Of a DNA stretch of 30,590 nucleotides, positions 15,912-22,932 are shown in pieces. The position numbers and the translations under genes were made by a program. Origin of the DNA: JAAYHV01 sp035268985. Lineage in GTDB: Bacteria > Bacillota > Clostridia > Peptostreptococcales > Anaerovoracaceae. The DNA lies in the NCBI GenBank assembly GCA_035268985.1, contig DATFJV010000051.1:1-30590 (forward strand), given 5' to 3'. The notes beneath the pieces were generated by a model. That model worked only from the letters and a program-made list of their open reading frames with translations. It was not told the DNA's origin and ran no database searches. Positions within the stretch are counted from its first letter, which is position 1. Each line of letters begins with the position of its first letter.

Positions 15912-16664
15912 TGTTGTTAATCTGTGGTAATTTCACCCCAACGTTAAATATGTTTTAATGAAAGGATGAAGAAGTATAAAATGAGTCAAAGAGAAATTAT
16001 TAGATTACATGTGATTAAATCATGTGTAAAAGGCAATTGTACTGTTAGAACGGCAGCTGAAACCTTACATCTTTCTGAAAGACAAATTAAGCAGCTTAAA
16101 AAGGAGTATAGGCTAAAAGGAACAGATGCTTCAAGTAGATGCTACACCTTATCAATGGTTTGGTGGGAATGAAAAATATTCACTGCATGGCTTTATAGAT
16201 GATGCTAAAGGTAATATTACCGGTCTTTACCTATGCAAATACGAGTGCTTGCTAGGTTACTTAGAAGTACTTAGACAAACACTCATAAATTACGGAATCC
16301 CTCAATCCCTATATCCAGATCGTTACAGTGTATTTTTTCTTAATAGAAAAAATGAACAAAAGTTATCCATTAAAGAATAATTATCTGGTACTAAGAAGAA
16401 GTTAACACAATTCGGACGAATTGTCGAGCATTTAGGTATAGGCATGTTTCCTGCTCAATCGCTACAAGCTAAAGGTCGCATAGAAAGACTTTGGAATACA
16501 TTGCAAAGTAGACTTCCAGTAGAGTTCGCTTTAGCTGATATTAATAACATTAAAGATGCTAATGAACTTTTAGAATCCTATATACCAAAATTCAATAAAC
16601 AATTTGGAACTGATGTGAATGCTTCGACTAATTAGAAAGGGTTTAAATTTCACTGGTTATTGAT
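15912..16664 (+). mobile_element. Internally deleted IS of the ISNCY/IS1202 type
   Basis: A 753-bp remnant is enclosed by 17-bp direct repeats. Its ends are imperfect inverted repeats of about 23 bp: the left end contains TTAATCTGTGGTAATTTCACC, and the right end read inward contains ATAACCAGTGAAATTTAAACC. About two thirds of positions match, with one gap. Long target duplications and roughly 23-bp imperfect terminal repeats are what I recall for IS1202-like elements, whose full length is about 1.5-1.7 kb. About half of the element is missing here, so it cannot move by itself. It sits between the divergent tmk and gltX promoters without destroying either. Confidence 0.8.
15966..16635 (+). pseudogene. 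Transposase remnant, ISNCY (IS1202-like) family
   Basis: The N-terminal helix-turn-helix segment (MKKYKMSQREIIRLHVI to RQIKQLKKEYRLKGTDA) breaks off near 16125-16130. It is joined out of frame to the DDE core, which resumes with LQVDATPYQWFGG. A GATGCT microhomology occurs at 16125-16130 and 16138-16143, suggesting a slippage-type deletion of the linker. The core continues in one frame but is cut by TAA at 16378-16380, probably from CAA (KE-stop-LSGTKKKLTQFG). It then ends early after FNKQFGTDVNASTN. Candidate catalytic residues are still seen: Asp (16138-16140), Asp in PDRYSVFF (16318-16320) and Glu in KGRIERLW (16483-16485). There are at least three disabling lesions: an internal deletion with frameshift, a nonsense codon and loss of the C-terminus. 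Confidence 0.9.
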
Positions 16665-16681
16665 AGTTCTTTTTTCTTTCT
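16665..16681. repeat. 17-bp direct repeat, right copy
   Basis: AGTTCTTTTTTCTTTCT, identical to 15895-15911. It ends four bases before the gltX -35 hexamer. Confidence 0.8.
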
Positions 16682-16684
16682 ACC

Positions 16685-16713
16685 TTGAATTGCAAGTGTT
16701 TTCATTATATAAT
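16685..16713 (+). promoter_or_regulatory. Promoter of gltX
   Basis: TTGAAT (16685-16690), 17 bases, TATAAT (16708-16713). The leader is about 25 bases and contains GGAGG. Confidence 0.75.
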
Positions 16714-16744
16714 GTATTAGAATTAAGCAAATTGGAGGAATTTT

Positions 16745-18415
16745 ATGAACAACATCGAATTAAGCAATCTACTGTTTCCCAGTATTGATAAAAATACCGA
16801 TTATTATGAGAATATTTACCCGGCAAGAAATTTGCAAAAAAATGCAAAGGTAACTAGATTAGGGCCCTCACCCACAGGCTTTATACATTTAGGGAATCTT
16901 TATGGTGCTTTTATTGATGAAAGATTAGCACATCAATCTAATGGTATTTTTTATTTACGTATAGAAGACACTGATGATAAAAGATATATTGAAGGAGCGA
17001 TAGAAACTATAATTGACTCACTAAGCTTTTTCGGAATAGAATTCGACGAAGGAGTAACTAAAAATGGCGATGTGGGTAATTACGGAAGCTATACCCAAAG
17101 CAAAAGAATCCAAATATATAAATGTTTTGCTAAAAGACTAATCGCAGAAGGTAAAGCTTACCCATGCTTTTTAAAAGAAGAAGAAATAGCAAAAATTAGA
17201 ACAAACCAAGAAGAAAATAAAATGACACCTGGAATCTACTATGGGTGGTCTAAATTCAGAGATTTTGAAACAAACGAAGACATTCAAAAAGAAGTTGTTG
17301 AAAACATCAACAAAGGACTTCCTTATGTTATAAGGCTCAAATCCTCAGGGAAACCGAATGCTTTAGGGGATAATATCAAAAGAAACAAAGTCTACGATGC
17401 CATTAGGGGAGAAATGGGAGTTCCTGAAAACTTTCAAGATATAGTGATTTTAAAGAAAAATGGAATTCCGACCTACCACTTTGCCCATGTCATTGATGAT
17501 CATCTAATGCGTACTACGCATGTTGTTAGAGGTGCAGAATGGCTACCTTCACTTCCCATACATGTTGAACTTTTTGATAAGTTAAATTGGAACCCACCAA
17601 TATATTGCCATACCGCGCAACTTATGAAAATTGGTGAAGATGGAACAAAACGTAAACTTTCCAAAAGAAAAGATCCGGAATTATCCCTTGATTATTACAA
17701 ACAAGAAGGTTACCATCCTTATGCTGTACGAGAATATCTGTTGACATTATTAAATTCAAATTATGAAGAATGGAGAATGGAAAACCCAAATATTTCAATT
17801 GATAAATTTGATTTTACTACAAAAAAAATGAGTACTTCTGGCGCATTATTTGATTTAAATAAATTAAATGATGTAAGCAAAGAAACTCTGTTGAAAATTT
17901 CTGCAAAAGATTTGTTCGATTTCTTAAAGAATTGGTCAGAACATTTCGCACCTAAATATGAAATCTGTTTTAATGATAGAACTTATCTAGAACAAATACT
18001 AGATATCGGCAAGGATGACAAAAAACCTAGAAAAGACTTTATCAATGCCAAACAAACAATGGACTTCATCAGTTACTTTTTTGATGACTTTTTCAAAATA
18101 GAAGATGATATGCCAGTAGAAGCATCTAAAGGAGATATTAGTAAAATACTTTCAGAGTATTTAGGCACATATAACCATAATGACGATCAAAGCGAATGGT
18201 TTGGTAAAATCAGAGAAATTGCTGTTGCTAATGGATATGCTGCTAAACCAAAGGACTATAAAAAGCATCCCGAAGAATACAAAGGTCATGTAGGTCATGT
18301 AAGTACAGTTATCAGAATTGCGCTTACCGGTAGGTCGCAATCTCCTGATATATGGGCAATTCAGCAAATTTTAGGAGAGACAAAGGTTAAAAAAAGAATA
18401 AACAAACTAATATAA
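16745..18415 (+). CDS. gltX: Glutamate--tRNA ligase, long clostridial form
   Basis: Class I aminoacyl-tRNA synthetase that charges tRNA-Glu. Many Clostridia use a non-discriminating enzyme that also charges tRNA-Gln for GatCAB; this cannot be decided by eye. It has 556 residues, longer than the usual 480-500. About 34 extra residues precede RLGPSPTGFIHLGNLYGAF, with the HIGH motif as HLGN at 48-51. FYLRIEDTDDKRYIEGA follows. The KMSKS loop is KRKLSKRKDPE at about 302-311. The C-terminal anticodon-binding part ends with GHVGHVSTVIRIALTGRSQSPD, characteristic of GluRS. The ATG has GGAGG seven bases upstream and its own promoter lies just beyond the IS remnant. It converges on hisD. Confidence 0.93.
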   Translation: MNNIELSNLLFPSIDKNTDYYENIYPARNLQKNAKVTRLGPSPTGFIHLGNLYGAFIDERLAHQSNGIFYLRIEDTDDKRYIEGAIETIIDSLSFFGIEFDEGVTKNGDVGNYGSYTQSKRIQIYKCFAKRLIAEGKAYPCFLKEEEIAKIRTNQEENKMTPGIYYGWSKFRDFETNEDIQKEVVENINKGLPYVIRLKSSGKPNALGDNIKRNKVYDAIRGEMGVPENFQDIVILKKNGIPTYHFAHVIDDHLMRTTHVVRGAEWLPSLPIHVELFDKLNWNPPIYCHTAQLMKIGEDGTKRKLSKRKDPELSLDYYKQEGYHPYAVREYLLTLLNSNYEEWRMENPNISIDKFDFTTKKMSTSGALFDLNKLNDVSKETLLKISAKDLFDFLKNWSEHFAPKYEICFNDRTYLEQILDIGKDDKKPRKDFINAKQTMDFISYFFDDFFKIEDDMPVEASKGDISKILSEYLGTYNHNDDQSEWFGKIREIAVANGYAAKPKDYKKHPEEYKGHVGHVSTVIRIALTGRSQSPDIWAIQQILGETKVKKRINKLI

Positions 18416-18418
18416 GCA

Positions 18419-18444
18419 AAGGCTTCCTTTTTTTAGGAAGCCTT
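18419..18444. terminator. Convergent hairpin between gltX and hisD
   Basis: AAGGCTTCCT and AGGAAGCCTT form a 10-bp perfect stem with a T-rich loop. It begins three bases after the gltX stop and ends three bases before the hisD stop. It probably serves both genes. Confidence 0.7.
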
Positions 18445-18447
18445 ATT

Positions 18448-19707
18448 CTATATCCTTTTTTCCGCCGCAATAGCGTGTCCTTCTAAACCTTCACCATTGG
18501 CAAGTCTGGAGACTGTTGATGCTATACTTTTAGAACCTTCTGTAGTCATTCTCTGAAATGTACATGTTTTTAGGAACGTTCCAACCCAAACTCCTCCCGT
18601 ATATCTCGAGGCCTTTAACGTTGGTAAAGTGTGATTTGTTCCAGAGGCATAATCACCAAAAACTTCTGCCGTGTTTTCACCAATAAATAAAGACCCATAG
18701 TTGGTTAATTTATTTATTATATTATCAGGTTTTGCTAAATTCACTTCCAAATGCTCTGGTGCATATTCATTTGATATTCTAGTCGCTTCACTAATACTCT
18801 CAACAAGTATTACTTCTCCATAGTTTTCCCAAGATCCTTTTGCAATTTCGCTATTTTCCAATTTTTTGATTTGTTCAGAAACAGCCTCTATAGTTTCATG
18901 AGCTATTTTTTCAGAAGTTGTAACTAATATCCCTTTGGCATTTAAATCGTGCTCCGACTGCGCAATAATATCAGCTGCTATTATTTCTGGATTGGCTAAA
19001 CCATCAGAAATTATCAATACTTCACTTGGCCCTGCTAAAAAGTCTATTCCGATATTCCCATAACACTGTCTTTTGGCTTCGGTTACATATTGGTTGCCAG
19101 GTCCTACAATCATATTCACAGGTTCCACTTCTTTGGTGCCATAGGAAAATGCAGCCACCGCTTGTACCCCTCCAACTGCATATATTTCATCAATCCCCGC
19201 TATATCCATAGCAACGATTGTTTTGGGATTTATCTTACCGGTTATTTTGTCCACTGGCGAACATGCCGCTACTCTTTTTACACCTGCCACTTTAGCAGGT
19301 ATGCCTAGCATTAAAGCAGTAGAATAAAGAGGGTAATTCCCGCCAGGAACATAACAACAACATGATTCTACTGGTATTATTCTATGCCCAAGGGTTATGC
19401 CTGGCATAGGGGAAAAAGCTTCCAATGAATTAATTGTCTTCCTTTGGGCCTCTGCAAAAGACTTAATGTTCTTTGCAGCAAACCTTATATCTTCAATATC
19501 GTTATGTTCAACCCAAGTGTACGCCTCATCTATTTCTTTTTTTGTTAAAAGCAAGTCTATCCTATCTGAATTGTCAAATTTTTTACTGTATTTTCTAAGA
19601 GCTTCATCACCGTTTGCTTTTATATCATCAATTATGCATTCAACAACTTTAGTAAGCTCCTTGTTATCTTTATCTTTTCTTTCTTTACCTTTTTTAATAT
19701 ATTTCAT
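18448..19707 (-). CDS. Histidinol dehydrogenase family protein (stand-alone)
   Basis: Zinc- and NAD-dependent dehydrogenase of the HisD family, 419 residues. The zinc ligands of E. coli HisD all have counterparts: Gln250 and His253 (AQSEHD), Asp352 (FGDYASG) and His411 (LEGHA). The catalytic Glu318-His319 pair is in APEHLEV. YVPGGNYPLYSTALMLGIPAKVAGV and FLAGPSEVLIISD are family blocks. The C-terminal region reads SGTNHTLPTLKASRYTGGVWVGTFLKTCTFQRM. That is closer to the HisD-like paralogues that oxidise other amino or hydroxy alcohols than to textbook HisD (GPNHVLPT...). No other his gene is near, so the substrate is uncertain and no symbol is given. GGAGG lies five bases before the ATG at 19705-19707; the frame is open 17 codons further, through the promoter. 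It is divergent from a MerR-type gene. Confidence 0.85.
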   Translation of the reverse strand: MKYIKKGKERKDKDNKELTKVVECIIDDIKANGDEALRKYSKKFDNSDRIDLLLTKKEIDEAYTWVEHNDIEDIRFAAKNIKSFAEAQRKTINSLEAFSPMPGITLGHRIIPVESCCCYVPGGNYPLYSTALMLGIPAKVAGVKRVAACSPVDKITGKINPKTIVAMDIAGIDEIYAVGGVQAVAAFSYGTKEVEPVNMIVGPGNQYVTEAKRQCYGNIGIDFLAGPSEVLIISDGLANPEIIAADIIAQSEHDLNAKGILVTTSEKIAHETIEAVSEQIKKLENSEIAKGSWENYGEVILVESISEATRISNEYAPEHLEVNLAKPDNIINKLTNYGSLFIGENTAEVFGDYASGTNHTLPTLKASRYTGGVWVGTFLKTCTFQRMTTEGSKSIASTVSRLANGEGLEGHAIAAEKRI

Positions 19708-19729
19708 ATCTACCTCCATTTGATGAAAC

Positions 19730-19758
19730 AATAACATATGGAGTAGTATTAATGTCAA
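19730..19758 (-). promoter_or_regulatory. Candidate promoter of the hisD-type gene
   Basis: On the minus strand TTGACA (19753-19758), 17 bases, GTTATT (19730-19735). The -35 is perfect and the -10 is weak, suggesting an activated promoter. The spacer contains ACTCCATAT ending directly at the -10. Confidence 0.5.
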
Positions 19759-19806
19759 TATACAATTTTCTTAAAACTTTACATAAACGTTGAGTCAACT
19801 CCATAT
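19736..19806. promoter_or_regulatory. Inverted 9-mer pair, candidate MerR operators
   Basis: ATATGGAGT (19736-19744) and ACTCCATAT (19798-19806) are exact reverse complements with 53 bases between. Read in the direction of each gene, both present ACTCCATAT inside the 17-base spacer of that gene's promoter, the usual place for MerR-family binding. A further odd palindrome, GTTGA-G-TCAAC (19789-19799), overlaps the -35 of the plus-strand promoter. Binding is inferred from position only. Confidence 0.5.
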
Positions 19807-19818
19807 TTATGTTATACT
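19790..19818 (+). promoter_or_regulatory. Promoter of the MerR-type gene
   Basis: TTGAGT (19790-19795), 17 bases, TATACT (19813-19818), followed 25 bases later by the ATG with GGAAGGAG upstream. The spacing is ordinary, not the 19-20 bases of classical MerR-activated promoters. Confidence 0.65.
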
Positions 19819-19842
19819 CTTAAAAACGGAAGGAGTTTTTTT

Positions 19843-21075
19843 ATGAGAATTGGGGAAGTTGTAAAAAAATATGGTGTTTCAAAAGACACAATACATTACT
19901 ATATTAATTATGGACTTTTAGTTCCACCGAAAAAGGGAAGTCAGTATAATTTTGATACTGCCACAATAAAGGACTTGGAAAGCATCCTAGACTTAAAGGA
20001 GCTGTCATTTAAACTGAGTGAAATACATAAGATAATCTCATTGTCTAGAATTTCTGGCATGAAGAATAAAGGAGATATCAACGAGCTAATTAATATATAC
20101 TCAAATAAGAAGGATGAATGTGAACTGCAAATTGATTTTTATAAAAACAGAATTAAAAACTTAACATCTAAAATAGTTAATTTGCGATTCGAAAACGAGA
20201 AGCAAACTCTACACAAAGGAGTTCCCGTATCCATGCTGGATTTTTTATGTTGTCCTAAATGTGGTAAGGATTTAACCGTCATAAATGCTACCATAAATTC
20301 CAATTCCATAGATAGCGGAGACTTAATATGCGAATGCGGCTATGCTGCTATAATAGAAGGCGGTATACTTTTAACACCAAATAAACCTAAAAGCATATAT
20401 GATAAACCTGATACGAAACGAGAATTGTACAAGGACTTGCCTCCAACTATGATTACTTTATTTCAAAAATCATATAACAAAATGTTAGATTACTTGCATC
20501 TGTATCCAAATGATAATAAAGTAATTATGGAAACCTACATAAACGCTTACTTCTTTATGCATAATCATATAGAACATTTAAATCCAAATTGTAAATATAT
20601 TGTAATAGACAAGTACCCTGAAACTTTAAAAATGTATAAAGAGCTTATGACCGAATCTGGATGCAATTTAGATATACTCTTTATGGCAGATGATAGCAAT
20701 TGTTATCCCTTGAAGAAATATATCGTTGATTATAATATGGATTTCTTTGCAGTAAATGAGCACCAATTTTATGAGCATACCTTTTTATTGGAAAAATTGA
20801 TACCATATATGTCAGAAGATGCCATTTTCATGGGTACATATTTTTATTTTATTAAAGGGAATAACTCTATGAAAAACTTGCTTTCCCTATATCCTGAAAG
20901 TGATCAAAACAACTTTAGTAGAGAATACTTTTTTAATGCAGTTGGGGAAAATGGTTTTAAACTTAAAGATTGGCAAGAAATGGGTAAAATAACTGATTCA
21001 GGAGATAATTTGGGATTTGGTTTCCACGAAACCGGCGAAGAATTACATTTAATGACCTACTTATGTAAAAAATGA
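19843..21075 (+). CDS. MerR-type regulator fused to a zinc ribbon and a methyltransferase-like domain
   Basis: 410 residues in four parts. Residues 1-70 are a MerR winged helix (MRIGEVVKKYGVSKDTIHYY, then INYGLLVPPKK, with SFKLSEIHKI). Residues 80-120 are a dimer coiled coil. Residues 132-175 hold a zinc ribbon with CCPKCG (Cys136/137/140) and CECG (Cys163/165), like the Trm112-type ribbon found at the head of some methyltransferases. Residues 200-405 have the strand/helix rhythm of a Rossmann methyltransferase: KYIVIDKYPETLKMYKEL resembles motif II and DILFMADDSNCYPL resembles motif III. The motif I position (KVIMETYINAYFFMHNH) lacks the glycines that hold SAM. The last part may therefore be a sensor domain rather than an active enzyme. 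It is divergent from the hisD-type gene and probably regulates it and itself. No effector can be named. Confidence 0.75.
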   Translation: MRIGEVVKKYGVSKDTIHYYINYGLLVPPKKGSQYNFDTATIKDLESILDLKELSFKLSEIHKIISLSRISGMKNKGDINELINIYSNKKDECELQIDFYKNRIKNLTSKIVNLRFENEKQTLHKGVPVSMLDFLCCPKCGKDLTVINATINSNSIDSGDLICECGYAAIIEGGILLTPNKPKSIYDKPDTKRELYKDLPPTMITLFQKSYNKMLDYLHLYPNDNKVIMETYINAYFFMHNHIEHLNPNCKYIVIDKYPETLKMYKELMTESGCNLDILFMADDSNCYPLKKYIVDYNMDFFAVNEHQFYEHTFLLEKLIPYMSEDAIFMGTYFYFIKGNNSMKNLLSLYPESDQNNFSREYFFNAVGENGFKLKDWQEMGKITDSGDNLGFGFHETGEELHLMTYLCKK

Positions 21076-21093
21076 AGCACTAATGTGCTTCAT
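21066..21093 (-). terminator. Terminator of the cdaA operon, overlapping the MerR gene stop
   Basis: ATGAAGCAC and GTGCTTCAT form a 9-bp stem with a four-base loop, followed on the minus strand by TTTTTT. On the plus strand it overlaps the stop codon of the MerR-type gene and can serve it too. Confidence 0.8.
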
Positions 21094-21096
21094 AAA

Positions 21097-21666
21097 TTAT
21101 CTTTTTATATCTCCCCCAGAAAGAATATCATCATATTCAGCCCTACTTCCACCGACAAATTTAGGCCTTGTTCTTGCGCAAGTTATTTCAGCTTCACCTA
21201 TTTTATTAATTGATAATCTAACTGGTACAGCAACTTTTTTAAGCTGCATACCTATCAACGTTTTCCCAATATCTATTCCTGCTTCAGCTTCTATTTCTTC
21301 TATCGCCACGGGGCTTTCCGCTTTTTCATAAACTTGCATAGCAAATGACCCTCCTGCGTTAGGTCTAGGGACTACATTTACAATTTCTTGTCCGTTTCTC
21401 AGCGCATCTCTTTCCGTAATGACAGCTCTATTTAGATGTTCACAGCACTGAGCAGCCAAATATATCCCTTTAGGCTTAGTTTCTTCAGTAATCCCTTCAT
21501 ATATGGCTTCAGCAGCATTTATATCTGAACCTTTACCAATTCTTAATCCAACCACTTCACTGGAAGAACATCCAACAACTAAGATGGCGCCTTTTTTTAA
21601 GTTTGCAACTTCAATTAGCTCTTTAGCAATCAGTTTAGCTTGACCTTTTATATCTTTATAATCCAT
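21097..21666 (-). CDS. UPF0340 / TIGR01440 family protein (YwlG-like)
   Basis: 189 residues, matching the family length. Recognised from GAILVVGCSSSEVVGLRIGKG, the cysteine pair in YLAAQCCEHLNRAV, NVVPRPNAGGSFA and the C-terminal ITCARTRPKFVGGSRAEYD. The family is widespread in Firmicutes (B. subtilis YwlG) and its biochemical role is not established as far as I know. The glycine- and serine-rich N-terminal loop with conserved Cys-Cys-Glu-His suggests an enzyme. It is the last gene of the cdaA operon, nine bases after ahcY, with GGAG before its ATG. Shared transcription with ahcY hints at a link to methyl-cycle metabolism, an inference only. Confidence 0.88.
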   Translation of the reverse strand: MDYKDIKGQAKLIAKELIEVANLKKGAILVVGCSSSEVVGLRIGKGSDINAAEAIYEGITEETKPKGIYLAAQCCEHLNRAVITERDALRNGQEIVNVVPRPNAGGSFAMQVYEKAESPVAIEEIEAEAGIDIGKTLIGMQLKKVAVPVRLSINKIGEAEITCARTRPKFVGGSRAEYDDILSGGDIKR

Positions 21667-21675
21667 ATACTACTC

Positions 21676-22923
21676 CTATTTCCAACTAGACAAATAGAGT
21701 TTTTGTTCATCGGTAAGTTGATCTATTTCTATTCCCCATGCTTCTAGTTTTCTTTCTGCAATTAAATAATCTATTTCATCACTTACATCTATAACCTTGT
21801 TTTCAAGTTCATCGTGATTATTTCTAATATGCAAAGCTGATAATGCTTGCACCGCAAAACTCATATCCATTATTTCTGCAGGATGTCCATCTGCTGCTGC
21901 TATATTAACTAACCTTCCTTCACCTATAACATGAACCTTTTTACCATTTTCTAAGAGATAACCCATAATATTATTTCTGCTTTCAGATTTACTAACAGCA
22001 AACTTTTCTAGATTTTCCATGTCCACCTCACAATTAAAATGTCCCGCATTAGTTAAAATGGCATTATTCTTCATAGTTAACATATGATCAACTGTAATTG
22101 TTTTGGAACATCCAGTAGCAGAAATAAATATATCGCCTAACGGGGCCGCATTCTCCATTTTCATAACTTCATAGCCATCCATTTTAGCCTCTATAGCTTT
22201 AATTGGGTCTATTTCAGTCACAATTACTTTAGCTCCTAAGGCATCAGCCCTCATTGCTATACCTCTGCTGCACCATCCATAGCCAACTACAACTACAGTT
22301 TTACCTGCTATTATTAAATTAGTATTTCTCATAATGCTATCCCACGTAGATTGACCCGTTCCATATCTATTATCAAATAAATGCTTACATTTTGCATCAT
22401 TTACGGCAAGCATTGGAAATTTCAACATCCCTTCATTTTCCATAGCTTTTAACCTTATAACTCCTGTTGTTGTCTCTTCACAACCTCCCCAAACGTATTC
22501 TCCTAAATCATGTCTTTTTTGGTGAATACAAGCAACTAAGTCACAACCATCGTCAATAATTATGTTTGGTTTATGCTCAAGGGCCATTTCAATATGTCTG
22601 TTATATTCCTCTTGAGTTGCTCCGTGATAAGCAAAAACTTTTAACCCTGAATCTGCTAATGCCGCCGCTATATCATCTTGAGTGGATAAAACATTGCTTC
22701 CCGTTATCGACATCTCCGCACCACCAGCCGCAAGAACTAAGCACAGATATGCAGTTTTTGCTTCTAAATGTACCGACAATGTTACTTTAACACCATCAAA
22801 GGGTTTCTTTTCATTAAAATCTTTTTCCAGACCATTTAGTAAAGGCATGTTATCCTTTACCCATTTTATTTTCTGATGACCACTTGGTGCTAAATTTATA
22901 TCTCTAATATCGTAGTTTCCCAT
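21676..22923 (-). CDS. ahcY: Adenosylhomocysteinase, archaeal/Thermotoga-type
   Basis: Cleaves S-adenosylhomocysteine to homocysteine and adenosine with bound NAD, removing the product inhibitor of methyltransferases. 415 residues, the short form. Motifs: VHLEAKTAYL, ITGSNVLSTQDDIAAAL, IIDDGCDLV, EETTTGV, AVNDAKCKHLFDNRYGTGQS, the NAD loop VVGYGWCSRGIAMRA (about 212-226) and NAGHFNCEVD. It ends YLSSWK, without the C-terminal Lys...Tyr-Arg-Tyr tail that completes the NAD site in eukaryotic and most bacterial enzymes. That tail is also missing in the Thermotoga and archaeal group it resembles. Some of that group prefer S-inosylhomocysteine, so substrate preference is open. It lies nine bases after glmS and nine before the UPF0340 gene. 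Confidence 0.93.
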   Translation of the reverse strand: MGNYDIRDINLAPSGHQKIKWVKDNMPLLNGLEKDFNEKKPFDGVKVTLSVHLEAKTAYLCLVLAAGGAEMSITGSNVLSTQDDIAAALADSGLKVFAYHGATQEEYNRHIEMALEHKPNIIIDDGCDLVACIHQKRHDLGEYVWGGCEETTTGVIRLKAMENEGMLKFPMLAVNDAKCKHLFDNRYGTGQSTWDSIMRNTNLIIAGKTVVVVGYGWCSRGIAMRADALGAKVIVTEIDPIKAIEAKMDGYEVMKMENAAPLGDIFISATGCSKTITVDHMLTMKNNAILTNAGHFNCEVDMENLEKFAVSKSESRNNIMGYLLENGKKVHVIGEGRLVNIAAADGHPAEIMDMSFAVQALSALHIRNNHDELENKVIDVSDEIDYLIAERKLEAWGIEIDQLTDEQKLYLSSWK

Positions 22924-22932
22924 TATTTCTCC

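Noticed and set aside
19708..19758. Longer hisD-type start (17 extra codons)
   Set aside because: The extra part runs over the promoter, and GGAGG sits before the ATG at 19707.
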